Below are positions 1 through 8,565 of a DNA stretch of 64,000 nt, piece after piece. The DNA lies in the NCBI RefSeq assembly GCF_023716865.1, contig NZ_CP092417.1:1652001-1716000 (forward strand), read 5' to 3'. A program made the translations under genes and the position numbers. The first letter of the stretch is position 1. Every line of letters starts with the position of its first letter. The notes under the pieces are model-generated. The model saw only the letters and a list, made by a program, of their open reading frames with translations. It had not been told where the DNA came from and searched no databases. Origin of the DNA: Endozoicomonas sp. SCSIO W0465. Its GTDB lineage: Bacteria > Pseudomonadota > Gammaproteobacteria > Pseudomonadales > Endozoicomonadaceae.

Positions 1-54
1 CATTCGATGCAGGCCTGCGCCTGTGTCATGGCTCCAGTATGAAATGGAGTTCTG

Positions 55-86
55 AACCGCACTTTCCAGGAAGTTGCGGTTTTTTT
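55..86 (+). terminator. Rho-independent terminator of an upstream gene
   Basis: A 7-bp stem (AACCGCA paired with TGCGGTT) encloses a loop containing a small inner TTCC/GGAA pairing and is followed by seven T residues. It would end a plus-strand transcript whose gene lies left of the window. Confidence 0.7.
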
Positions 87-183
87 CTGTCTGCAACATA
101 CGACACCTGTTCCCCTTACAGCCTGGTAACAGTGTCACCATTTGGGCAGATAAAAACCTGACCTGAATCAATCAGGAAAAAAT

Positions 184-206
184 AGTTGCGAGGGTCGCAA
201 CTTTTT
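184..206. terminator. Hairpin terminator, probably bidirectional
   Basis: The arms AGTTGCGA and TCGCAACT enclose GGG. Five T residues follow on the plus strand, and an A-rich tract precedes the hairpin, giving a U-rich tail on the minus strand too. It isolates the XRE gene from upstream transcription. Confidence 0.65.
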
Positions 207-278
207 AAAAAAGGGTGACGTTGATCAATAACGACCATTGAATTTTATGAATAAGAAAATACGGGGGTGGAGCCATGA

Positions 279-593
279 ATGTATCAGCCATTTGCAGCTG
301 CACTGCGAGCTATACTCAGACGCAACCACTGGCAGGATCGACGAATTGCAGAAGAGGTAGGCGTGTCCAGATCAACCATTTCCCGCTGGCTCAATGGCAA
401 ACAGGAACTGAGAAACCTGCAGGAGCTGGTGGATATTGCCGAAGCCCTGCAGGTAACGACGGATGAATTGCTGGGGCTGGCCGGTCATGAGATCAGCCAG
501 ATTGTGGAACTGCTCAGGCAGTTGCCAGAGGATTTGCGGCAGGTGGAGTTGTCCAGGCTGCAGAAGCTGGTGGAGGACTACCGGGGGACGTAA
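279..593 (+). CDS. XRE-family helix-turn-helix regulator
   Basis: This is a 104-residue DNA-binding protein. Residues about 19-50 hold a clear HTH_3/XRE fold, with the recognition segment VGVSRSTISRWLNGK and the usual downstream helix IAEALQVTTDELLG. The rest is a short leucine-rich tail that could dimerise. ATG at 279 is preferred because a G-rich ribosome site (GGGGGTGG) ends 8 bases upstream; the ATG at 275 opens another frame without a known domain. The gene stands alone between two hairpins and faces a convergent phage tail gene, so it may be a leftover prophage repressor-like regulator. Its target is not visible. Confidence 0.8.
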   Translation: MYQPFAAALRAILRRNHWQDRRIAEEVGVSRSTISRWLNGKQELRNLQELVDIAEALQVTTDELLGLAGHEISQIVELLRQLPEDLRQVELSRLQKLVEDYRGT

Positions 594-619
594 AGCGGCT
601 GAGAGGGTAGGCCGCTTTA
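591..619. terminator. Shared convergent terminator
   Basis: The arms TAAAGCGGC and GCCGCTTTA are separated by 11 bases between the converging XRE gene and tail-tip gene. The left arm starts in the XRE stop region. It could end both transcripts. Confidence 0.6.
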
Positions 620-647
620 TACCTTCAGGCCATGATGGGCGCCATCG

Positions 648-2168
648 TTAAGCCACATCAGGTGCGGGGGGTTGATACGGAATGGCAATCTCTACCCCCA
701 CCGAAGTACCCACTGCATTAAATGCCGTCACCTTCGCCACCAGCGCGGCTTTATCACCGGTAAACTGACTCAGGTCCATCATCGCACTGGTTACAGACGT
801 TTCACTGGTGCGAATATTCGCGCCTTCAGTCAGTACTTCAACCCGGTACCCATCGGCTCTGGTGCTGTCGGTCCAGGCCAGCTTGAGCGCGTCACCAGTG
901 AACGGTTCAGTGACCGTTAACCCGGTAATGGCATCCGGTTTACTGTCTACCAGTGGCACCGCTACCTCAAGACCTGCGGATTCTCCCACGGTATTCACGG
1001 CATACACACGGGCTGTCAGGTTGTTCAGATCGTATTCGGCCAGAGTAGTATCCATCATCACTTCAGGGTGCACGGTGTCAACCGATTCAGTGACAACGCC
1101 ACTGGCCAGCAGGTCAACCCGATACTTGTCGGCCTTCTCACTGGCCACCCAGCGCAGGCGAATCAGTGAACCGGCAAACGGCTCAGCCAGAATAAGGTCC
1201 GTTACCTGCTCAGGCGGCAGCGCCCACTTACCCGCCTCAATGCTGAACACCTCCGACCAGGCCCCCTGGCCGCCGCCAATCGCCGCTACCCGGAAGTAAT
1301 GCAACCCAGCAGGAATATTACTGGCCGTCATAGTGTTATAAACCGGAGTAGCCAACCGAAACCAGTTAGAACCATCCGCCGACTGATCAACAACAAACGA
1401 CCGCGCCCCGGGCTCAGGCAACCAAGACAAAATCAAATCCGTTTTCACTTCAGCAGACTGCAGCACCACAAACGACTTGATAGAAGGCAACACAGGCCGA
1501 ATCAAAGAATCACTGGGCAGATCAACCGGAGGCACTTCCAGCCCGTCATAGGAATGAACTTTCGGATTATCAATAAAGGCTATTAATCCAACTTTGTTGG
1601 AACTGGGGCTGATGTTCGTCACCACACAGTTTTTGCAGAGCGTATCGGCAGTGCCAAATTGATAGATGGTTCTGGCCATCTCCGTCCCGGTATAAACCGT
1701 AAAATCCGGAGACTGCTGCAATACCAGCTCATAGTCATTACTGCCGGGCATCACCCGATAAGGCCCAGCAGCCGTTCCGTCAGCCCGACGAAGATTGACA
1801 TAGTGCTGGCCAGCACCAAACACCACGGGCTCAGACGTGGTTAACGTCATCCCGTTTTTGGCAACAATAGAACCGGACTGGCCCCACCCAGGTATCTCCC
1901 AGGCAACGCCCACCGTATCCCCAAAATCCGAATTCAAAGCATCCAACTCAGTAGAAAACTTCACCTGCACATTCCGATACAGCTTTTTAGCCGAAAGAAA
2001 ACACCCCTCCCGAAACGCCTGAGCCCGGTCCTGAATCCCGGTCATCTTCACCCGCTCAATATTATTAGCGGATTGCCCCGGTAACTGACACAGCACCTCT
2101 TCAGGCTTCCAGGTAGTGGTATCGGTGTACTCAACAATCACCGAATCCGTATCCAACGGTTTGCGATA
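648..2168 (-). pseudogene. Phage tail tip protein J/TipJ, C-terminal half after an amber codon
   Basis: This is the distal half of the tail-tip (host-specificity) protein. It continues in the same frame as the upstream 517-residue ORF; only a TAG codon at 2169-2171 separates them, followed by Tyr-Arg-Lys-Pro and a TTG codon from which about 502 residues can be read. The segment includes a tail-tip core region and then three fibronectin-III-like repeats with related openings (DLILSW, VTDLILAEPF, ITGLTVTEPF). In lambda-type phages this end of J contacts the receptor. Without suppression or re-initiation at TTG 2156 it would not be made. The combined length of about 1,023 residues fits the J family. 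The operon is a prophage remnant. Confidence 0.75.
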
Positions 2169-3722
2169 CTACCGTTCAACCGTCACCCCGCCCTCGGTCA
2201 TATTGGCCGGTGAGTACAAATGCCGCCTGGCCACTGCCGGTTGATCCCGAATAATCAGCAGCTGCCCATTACTCATCACTGGCGTAGCCCGGCCACAGGC
2301 GAGAATGGTTTTCAGGGTATCCAGCAGCGAGCCACGGGTATCAAACACCATAGAGAACTTATCGCCCCGCTGCTCCCATAGCTTGTGCATGGTCATCAGG
2401 TTTTCAGTATTGATAAACCCGTCCGGCAGTCTGCCACCATGCTCAGAGCGAATGGCATCGGCAAACGCCCAGGCTATTGAATCGGTCGCCACCGGATTGC
2501 CCCAGCTGGAACCGTTAAAGGTTGGCTTCAATGCTGTGGCAACCAAGTTGAATTTATTCTCAGAAGTGCTGCTTAAGTTGTTGGATGCCTGCACTTTTAC
2601 CGCAAACTTGGTCACGCCTTCATACTGCTGTTTCGATGGCAGATAAGCCCGTAACCCGATCCACACGGTTTTATCCACCAATCGGCTGTTCCGGTCGCCA
2701 TAATGCACCGCCCGACGCAACCGCACATGATAACGCCCGGCGTCCACCTTCTGCTTCACCGTAAACCGCTGAGGGGTATTGCTGGCCATGGTCCATTTAT
2801 AGATACCTGGCTGATTATGGCTCCCTTCCCCCAGCTGATACCAACTGCCGAACGGGGCGCCATCATCATCAATGGCCTGGTACTGCACCTCTACACCCGT
2901 CGTCCGGCTGCTCAGGCCACCAAGGCCACCATCATCATTGGCATAATACAGCCCCTGTGGAAGATGAATATCAATGGCTAAATAGTTCGCCTCACTCCGT
3001 GGCTGGCTGGACACATACGGCCCATGCCAGATAAACGGCGTTTCATCGACAATCTCAATATCCACCACATCCGGGCTGGTCACCACGTTATCCGGGAACA
3101 GCGTCACCAGATCATCAGGCCCGTAAAACTCGTACTCAATCTCTTTAAAATTGTTCGCTGGCGTATCGCCAATATGCAGCTCTTCCCGCTTGAACGAACC
3201 CCAGCCCACCGAGAACAATTGGTAAACGTACTGCTCGTTTCCCTCGTACTCGTAATAGGGCTGAGTCAGCAGATCCGGCCAGTGTCGGTTCCGACCACAG
3301 GCCCAGGGTATCGGATTCATCAACCGCGCCCGGTTGCTCTGTGCCTCATAGCTATAAGTGGGGCTCGCTTCTGGCGTATTCAGTGCTGCCGGTTGTTTCG
3401 GCGTTGGCATCAGGGCCGTCACCACCAGAGAGGCCGCTACCGATACCGCCGCAATCACCAACAAACTGATCGGGTCAAACCCGAAAGGCCGTGGCGCTAC
3501 CGTCACCGTATCATTCTCTGCCAGTGCCACCCGTGCCCAGTATTCCGGCTCCAGCTCTTCACCGTTGAAAATCACGGTAATGGGTGGCTGCTGCATCACC
3601 CGATAGTTCTGCACATGGCTCAGCAACCATTGCTCAATGGTCAGCCCTGGCTCAACGGCATGAATCACCCGCCCGTCATTGGGTTTCAGCAGGTTCGGAA
3701 TCTCTATAATGTGCGCGGGCAT
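2169..3722 (-). CDS. TipJ-family phage tail tip protein, N-terminal half
   Basis: This 517-residue N-terminal part of a lambda J-like host-specificity protein would sit at the distal end of the tail. Residues about 1-80 resemble the ubiquitin-like entry domain of J proteins. A hydrophobic stretch at about 85-106 (ISLLVIAAVSVAASLVVTAL) is the membrane-like segment usual in TipJ proteins, followed by the conserved NPIPWACGRNR region. It overlaps the end of the NlpC/P60 gene by 19 bases, as expected in a tail operon. It ends at an in-frame TAG after GGVTVER, while homology continues beyond in the same frame, so this is probably a truncated product. Confidence 0.8.
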   Translation of the reverse strand: MPAHIIEIPNLLKPNDGRVIHAVEPGLTIEQWLLSHVQNYRVMQQPPITVIFNGEELEPEYWARVALAENDTVTVAPRPFGFDPISLLVIAAVSVAASLVVTALMPTPKQPAALNTPEASPTYSYEAQSNRARLMNPIPWACGRNRHWPDLLTQPYYEYEGNEQYVYQLFSVGWGSFKREELHIGDTPANNFKEIEYEFYGPDDLVTLFPDNVVTSPDVVDIEIVDETPFIWHGPYVSSQPRSEANYLAIDIHLPQGLYYANDDGGLGGLSSRTTGVEVQYQAIDDDGAPFGSWYQLGEGSHNQPGIYKWTMASNTPQRFTVKQKVDAGRYHVRLRRAVHYGDRNSRLVDKTVWIGLRAYLPSKQQYEGVTKFAVKVQASNNLSSTSENKFNLVATALKPTFNGSSWGNPVATDSIAWAFADAIRSEHGGRLPDGFINTENLMTMHKLWEQRGDKFSMVFDTRGSLLDTLKTILACGRATPVMSNGQLLIIRDQPAVARRHLYSPANMTEGGVTVER

Positions 3723-4117
3723 AGGTACTCAATCCGATGAAAAAGCCGGTTCAGTTTTTTAGGGTGGTCAAAGGCACAAGCATGTTTTTCGTAACTGTGG
3801 AGGATGCCGCCGCCATCGATATCGAGATAAATCCCCACATGGCGCAACAGCTCTTTGCCATTCACGACGATGTAACAGCAGGCAATGGCACCATGAGCCG
3901 GTTGTTTTACCGGTGCTGCAAGGTTTTGTTGCAGGCCTGAGAGCATCGCTTCCGTCATACCTTGCGGGTCATCGGTTTTCACCGTGAGATACTGGGGAAG
4001 ATCAATCCGGAATTGTTTCGACAGAACATCCAGCACCAGCCCCCAACAATCAAATTCGAAAGGGCCACGGGCATAGGCTACCCATGGGAGCCCGATGTAA
4101 TCATTAACCCAGTGCAT
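3704..4117 (-). CDS. NlpC/P60-family phage tail assembly peptidase (lambda K-like)
   Basis: This is a predicted cysteine peptidase of the NlpC/P60 fold, the tail-tip assembly or cell-wall-cleaving protein that lies next to J in lambdoid phages. With the start at 4117 the protein has 137 residues. The nucleophile is Cys24 in the motif FDCWGLV, and the likely histidine is His93 in RHVGIY. ATG 4117 is preferred over the longer reading from 4141 because AAAGGAT lies just upstream, and the extra residues derive from the edge of a repeat. It overlaps the tail-tip gene. The tail genes upstream of DUF1833 (tape measure and others) are missing, so this is part of a remnant. Confidence 0.78.
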   Translation of the reverse strand: MHWVNDYIGLPWVAYARGPFEFDCWGLVLDVLSKQFRIDLPQYLTVKTDDPQGMTEAMLSGLQQNLAAPVKQPAHGAIACCYIVVNGKELLRHVGIYLDIDGGGILHSYEKHACAFDHPKKLNRLFHRIEYLCPRTL

Positions 4118-4135
4118 TGAAGATCCTTTTTTTTG

Positions 4136-4223
4136 CACCACAAAGGCACAAAGGACACAAAGAAGAGCGAAAAGCTTTTGTCTTTTCCTTTGTGCTCTTT
4201 GTGCTCTTTGTGCCTTTGTGGTG
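4136..4223. repeat. Palindromic CACAAAGG repeat
   Basis: The 18-bp perfect arms CACCACAAAGGCACAAAG and its complement are joined by further short CACAAAG/CTTTGTG units, giving an 88-bp hairpin-forming repeat between two tail genes. It can be translated into a Lys/Thr-rich peptide but has no coding signature. A looser relative lies at 32644-32715. It resembles dispersed intergenic repeats seen in many bacteria. Confidence 0.75.
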
Positions 4224-4239
4224 AAAAGTCTTTTTTCTT

Positions 4240-4785
4240 TTAAGTTCGCACCAGCCCAGGTGCGAAAGAAGGGGTATAGAGGAAGTAAGGGAAAGGCCGG
4301 TTAACAATATCCGCCAGTGATGCCGTTGCCGAGAGTTCACCCCGTTTGGTAGTACTGCCGTAAAGCGTCCATTCAAACGGCTGGTTCTGAGGTCCGTCAA
4401 CTTCACCGGTTTCAGGGTTAAGAATATACACCCGGTAATAACACCGGAGCGGGTCACTGTGTTCCGATACCGCATCCAGCGCCCGTTCTATCTCAAGGCT
4501 GGTGACACCAATGGTAATGCTCAGGTCTGCATAACCTTTGTTACTCTTCTCCGGTCGTTTGATGGCAATGGGTGCAGGGTTAAACTGCACCACCTTGCCA
4601 CCATCCACCGGCGCATTATCTTCAAGCCTGCACAACACTGGCCTGGTAATATTCTGAGAACTCACATACCGAATAGTGTCTTCATCGCTGGCAAGGTCAA
4701 CAAAGGTAGGGTGCAATAACTCAATGGTCTGGAGCGGAATCTTGTTTACATCGGCGCTGGCGTAGGCCTGCTCTAATGCATTCAT
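4240..4785 (-). CDS. DUF1833-family phage tail protein
   Basis: This 181-residue protein belongs to the DUF1833 family, found between tape measure and NlpC/P60 genes in siphovirus tail modules, where it probably occupies a lambda M/L-like position at the tail tip. Supporting features are length, position, the opening pattern of short helix then LLHPTF, and the central beta-rich segment ending ADLSITIGVTSLEIERALD. It starts inside the preceding gene (ATGA overlap), so it is translationally coupled. No catalytic motif is visible. It is part of the prophage remnant. Confidence 0.7.
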   Translation of the reverse strand: MNALEQAYASADVNKIPLQTIELLHPTFVDLASDEDTIRYVSSQNITRPVLCRLEDNAPVDGGKVVQFNPAPIAIKRPEKSNKGYADLSITIGVTSLEIERALDAVSEHSDPLRCYYRVYILNPETGEVDGPQNQPFEWTLYGSTTKRGELSATASLADIVNRPFPYFLYTPSFAPGLVRT

Positions 4786-5144
4786 ACATCTACCTTGAAA
4801 TTACAGGCATCAATAAAATCACGCCCCAGCAGAACATCGGCTAATCCATTAGCTTTGTTCCGAACAGACACTTCCAGATCCTGAGCACAGCCATAGTAAT
4901 CCGCTGTCCATTTCACCACAGGCCGCCGATCAACCCCGCCAGCCGAATGAACATCAACATATTTGATGATCTCAGCATCGGCAGGCATAAAGCTGATACT
5001 GGTGCGGTCTGCACCGGTATCCAGCATTACACCCGGAGCGACATCATAGGGAACAATTTCTTGATGATGGGTTGAGGCTGCCCAGCCTGCTATCAGGCTC
5101 AAGGCTGCAACCAGAATATAAGGCACGGTTCTTAAGGTAGACAT
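4782..5144 (-). CDS. Retropepsin-like aspartic protease in the phage tail operon
   Basis: This 120-residue protein has one hydrophobic N-terminal segment (about 8-24, YILVAALSLIAGW), then LDTGADRTSIS, where Asp42-Thr-Gly is the aspartyl protease triad, and a later LLGRDFI element that is the usual hydrophobic-Gly partner of single-domain retropepsin/RimK-linked proteases. A dimer would be needed for activity. It overlaps the DUF1833 gene by four bases, so both belong to one operon. Its ATG and first few codons come from the inverted repeat of the IS4 fragment that begins at 5131, so the native start has been replaced or lost. The substrate is unknown; tail or membrane maturation is a guess. 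Confidence 0.6.
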   Translation of the reverse strand: MSTLRTVPYILVAALSLIAGWAASTHHQEIVPYDVAPGVMLDTGADRTSISFMPADAEIIKYVDVHSAGGVDRRPVVKWTADYYGCAQDLEVSVRNKANGLADVLLGRDFIDACNFKVDV

Positions 5145-5650
5145 TAAGCCCCACCCACAGCGCAAAGGCCTAATCTTGTACGCCCTGAACAACCATCTCT
5201 TGCAGGGTGTTCACGTTTCGCATTATCTCCCCAGAAGCTGAGCAGCTTTTTAATACATGAGACCAGTGACTTTCCTGCATTCATCAAAGATAGAATCAGA
5301 CTGCCAAACAGCCTCGTCCCGCTTTTCATTACCTTGTGCGTCGAGATTTCCTCAATGACACCACTGCTGTAGAGGTTCGCCTGCGCAGCGTGAGCAAGAT
5401 ACCTTTTCAACGTCACAACGACGAAAGACATCAGAATCAGGCTAAACACCAACGTGGCAGAGTTAGTGTTAAAACGATGCCACCCTGAATAGGACTTGAT
5501 CTCTTTGAAGATAAGCTCTATTTGCCACCGCAGACGATAAGCCTGAAGCACTTCGCTCAAGGTGAACTCCACCCGGTTCAGGTTGGTCACAATGAAAACC
5601 CATTTCTGCCTTTTGTCATTCCAGCGGACAACCAAACGGAATGGCCAGAC
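5131..5650 (-). mobile_element. Truncated IS4-family element (same type as 23588-25019)
   Basis: The left inverted repeat CTTAAGGTAGACATTAAGC at 5131 is the same as that of the complete copy at 23588. Similarity to that copy runs to about 5650 and stops where an IS66 end begins. The other two thirds of the element, including its second inverted repeat and target duplication, are absent. Confidence 0.85.
5144..5650 (-). pseudogene. IS4 transposase, C-terminal fragment
   Basis: About 165 residues matching the C-terminal third of the 425-residue transposase at 23601-24878 are present, including the YREK signature (Tyr, Arg, Glu, Lys in YRLRWQIELIFKEIK). The first two catalytic aspartates are missing. 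The reading frame runs upstream into IS66 DNA, giving a meaningless chimeric N-terminus, so this cannot be functional. Confidence 0.85.
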
Positions 5651-5654
5651 GTAA

Positions 5655-6540
5655 CTATTCAGCACTGAGCAAAGGCATATTACAGTAATTCCGAACAGCT
5701 CTATGAAGTGATTGATATATGTCCATTCCCTGTTTTCTGGCAGACGACAAATAGCTGCGAATCCGTGCAAACATAGAACCACCGTCTGCACTCCTGAAGC
5801 AGCCTGAGATTTTCTGCTTTAACTTGGCCATTCGAACATCCCGCTCACTGCCATTGTTATCGAAGGGAATGGTAAAATCTGACATGAAGCGCAGTGTCTC
5901 AGCCTTGAACTCAGTGAGTCGTTTGAAGAGATTGTAAGCTTTAGTATTCTTGACTTTCTTGCGCTTAAGCTCCTCTCGTTGCTTCTCCATATAGACGACT
6001 TCTTTCATTAGAGCCCGCTGAAGCAACCGGTCATAAATCTTCTCGATTCGTTCACAGACAACACTTGGCATCTGTAGCATACCTATGGTCTTAAAGCCCT
6101 TGCAGTAATGCCAGGAAAGCCTCAGTAGCTTCATCAATCGCAACGCCAGTTGATTGCTGTCCCTATCAACAACACCCAAAAGCTCCCTCAGGTGATGGGC
6201 ATTGCAAAGTACGTGAGTTGCCGCATATGCAAAATAGGATTTCCAATGATCATGAACCAGAACGCCTGCAAATGTTAGCAGTATGCCCATCGTGTCCATG
6301 GCCTCACGACCTCGCTTTTCAGACAAGTAGTAGAGCGTCCATTGTTCATCCCGCATAACGTGTAGCCAGTGCAAAGAGCCCTCGGCCCGCATACCCGTTT
6401 CATCGGCTCCGGCAACAGACGATTCCCGCAAGGCGTCACGAATAACCTCTTCAGTAGAAGCCAGATTTTCATAGGTTCTGGCCACAAAATTGGCGACAGT
6501 GCCTGCACTTACACTCATTTTATAGAGAGTATTAAAATAC
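5655..6540 (-). pseudogene. IS66 transposase, C-terminal part
   Basis: About 295 residues can be read into the IS junction at 6540. They include SAGTVANFVAR, ADETGMR, VHDHWKSYF, CNAHHLREL and the IS66-typical end PFDNNGSERDVRMAKLKQKISG. The stop codon lies inside the terminal inverted repeat. The N-terminal piece is at 8068-8350; about 130-150 residues between the two are absent. Confidence 0.85.
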
Positions 6541-8067
6541 CTCGACTTTAGAGTCTGTATAAAACGATAATTCGGTCAGCTTTTTATAGTGAAGCAAGCC
6601 GAAATCAGTGAACTGTTTTTCCAAGTTCGTTATTACTTCCGTTTTTTGCCTAAAAGCCTTTAGTTATGCTGCTTCTGAATTATCCGGTATTAACTGGTCG
6701 ATCAGATCGCGAAAATTGAACTCATATTTTTGCTTATATCTGTTCCAGCCCTTGCGAATAGAGAACCTCGGAATAATTCCTGAAAGAGCAATTTTCATCA
6801 TGCCTGCAGTGGTTGTATCCGGGCTTCTCCAGGGTATCCGAGAAATATTCAGACATGCCTGATTTTTACAAACGGTTAATAACTGCAATAATGCATAGCC
6901 TGCCATTTTCAAATGCATCCATCGAAGCAGTGTTCGCAATTTCTGCTGCCATAAATGGCAACAGCCAAAAGCATGTTTGAGTTGGTGAAACATTGGCTCT
7001 ACCGGCCATCTCCGGGAATAGGCACGAAGCACCTCCAGTCCCTCAAGTTCCGGATTGGTCGAGATGAATATTCTGCTTTCGGTCAGACCTTTGTCATTTT
7101 CAAAGCGACTCCAGACGACGCGTACTTCACGACCTTTAAGGAATCTGGCGCGACAGATCAGGGTACGATAACGTATTTTGCGAAATTTGCCGTACATCCA
7201 TACTGTTGCTTTTTCTTCCGGCAGTTTCTTAACCTGTTCTGTCGTCATCTTGATGCCGTACTTTTTTGGGCGCCCTCGCTTCTTTACGGTGGGTGCTGGC
7301 GGCAAAGCATAGAGGGCCCGATTTGAAGGTATCTGACCAACAACTTCTATGTTCATTTCCAGAGCTGGCTTTATCAGTGTCCAGTTCATATACCAGCAAT
7401 CGGTTAGCAGGCGTAGCACTCGATCCTTCACTTCATTGCGTACCACCCTGAGCATGGCCACGGCAATTTTCAGTTTGCTGGTGTTACCTGAAGCTGGTGT
7501 CGGAAATGAGATCACCGGTATGGCGGTAAATACTTCATCTGCAGCCCGCTCAAATATGATGGCCAGGGAAACCCAACACTGCCCCCAGATGTACGTCGGC
7601 CGATTGCGTTTCTTGCTGTGTTGATGATGTGTACGACAAGCAGGGGCTTTGTCGGAAAACCGTTCGATTACCCAGTCATCAAGCCCCAGGACCACAGGTT
7701 GATTCTCAGGAGCTTTGGAGCAGACCAGACGGATCAAGTGGCGTGCCAAGTTCTTCCATTGCCACTTGCCCTGAGATAGCCAGTGGTGGTAGCTGCTCCA
7801 CACACAATGAAAATCAATTGTTAACAACGCCTGTGTAACAAAGCCGTCGGCTGAAAGCATGCAACCGAACAGCAGTTCGCAGAACGTTGGTACTGCAGTT
7901 GATGATAGCGCTCCAGCAAGAAAGGTTGTATATGAAGCGAGCTCCCTGAGGATTACTTGATGATCTGAAGTGAGCATGGCAACCATCTCGAATTTCGTCA
8001 TTGGGGATGGTTGCTTTTAGCAGATTATGCGCCGGAACTATTGTGCTCTTAAAACTCTAAAGTCGAG
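6541..8067 (-). mobile_element. 1527-bp DDE insertion sequence, copy A
   Basis: Inverted repeats CTCGACTTTAGAGT at 6541 and ACTCTAAAGTCGAG ending at 8067 bound one transposase gene. It appears identical to copy B (36487-38013), in the same orientation. Unlike copy B it lacks an 8-bp target duplication (TAAAATAC on the left, TACCAGAA on the right), and its host IS66 has lost sequence at this point. Confidence 0.9.
6664..8001 (-). CDS. DDE transposase of the 1527-bp IS, copy A
   Basis: This 445-residue transposase is identical in translation to the one at 36610-37947. It has an IS4/IS701-like DDE arrangement: an aspartate in LGLDDWVIE, a second in LLTDCWYMN, and a C-terminal YSRRWPVEPMFHQLKHAFG block resembling the Y-R-E signature region. 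A KKRGRPKKYG basic motif lies in an insertion between the catalytic parts. I cannot assign the ISfinder family with certainty; the 8-bp duplication made by copy B argues against the 4-bp habit of IS701. Confidence 0.85.
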   Translation of the reverse strand: MTKFEMVAMLTSDHQVILRELASYTTFLAGALSSTAVPTFCELLFGCMLSADGFVTQALLTIDFHCVWSSYHHWLSQGKWQWKNLARHLIRLVCSKAPENQPVVLGLDDWVIERFSDKAPACRTHHQHSKKRNRPTYIWGQCWVSLAIIFERAADEVFTAIPVISFPTPASGNTSKLKIAVAMLRVVRNEVKDRVLRLLTDCWYMNWTLIKPALEMNIEVVGQIPSNRALYALPPAPTVKKRGRPKKYGIKMTTEQVKKLPEEKATVWMYGKFRKIRYRTLICRARFLKGREVRVVWSRFENDKGLTESRIFISTNPELEGLEVLRAYSRRWPVEPMFHQLKHAFGCCHLWQQKLRTLLRWMHLKMAGYALLQLLTVCKNQACLNISRIPWRSPDTTTAGMMKIALSGIIPRFSIRKGWNRYKQKYEFNFRDLIDQLIPDNSEAA

Positions 8068-8350
8068 TACCAGAAGACTGTCTCAGACTTTTAGGATTGG
8101 GTTTTTCATCCGATGGATCGGTACCTTTATCTGCGGAAAGGTCGTCAGAATGATCTGGAGAATTACTGTTTTTACAAGGTTTTTGATAACCATCAGACGA
8201 TGGCGGCTTGCTGCTGTTTTGACTGTTCTTGCCAACCTTTTCTTCCAATTCTCGACATCGCTCTTCCAGACAGGCAACTCTCATCCGCAGCTCTGCATTC
8301 TCTTTCAAGAGAATCTCAGCCGACATAGTTGCGGGTAGTTCTGGAATCAT
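8068..8350 (-). pseudogene. IS66 transposase, N-terminal fragment
   Basis: The first 94 or so residues of the IS66 transposase are present: a leucine-zipper-like helix (LLKENAELRMRVACLEERC) and the hallmark NSQNSSKPPSSDGYQKP. The frame runs into the IS at 8067 and stops. The same start and 60 residues recur at 62466, confirming a common element. Confidence 0.85.
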
Positions 8351-8565
8351 GCTGGCGAATATTGTGGAAAAATGGTGCTTAAGAGGATGGTATAAAAATC
8401 AGAAAATTCCAGATTTATGTGGGGGTGCTGAACAGTTACCACTTATTTATTCAATGGTGTCATGATTATTTCCGGTAATCTATTAGAATAAATCTTCAGC
8501 CGGGCTCTGGTAACGCACCGGTCCAAATCGGTTGAAAGGTATTTGCCTCGAAGGATCCAGCGGTC

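Larger units (their letters stand above)
5651..8439 (-). mobile_element. IS66-family element, internally deleted and interrupted
   Basis: The ends are GTAACTATTCAGCAC at 5651 and, inverted, GTAACTGTTCAGCAC ending at 8439; the latter is shared exactly with the IS66 end at 62377. The element carries one long transposase gene without visible tnpA/tnpB, like the ISBst12 group. A 1527-bp IS sits at 6541-8067 and the middle of the transposase gene (roughly 400 bp) is missing. The flanks (GGCCAGAC and CACTTATT) do not match, so no target duplication remains. Confidence 0.8.

Noticed and set aside
4104..4475. 123-residue ORF with a Lys/Thr-rich repeat peptide
   Set aside because: It is a translation of the palindromic repeat plus the opposite-frame part of the DUF1833 gene; no ribosome site or domain.
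5655..5791. First 45 residues of a 215-residue ORF over the IS4 fragment
   Set aside because: This part is out-of-frame IS66 DNA; only the IS4 C-terminal segment is real.
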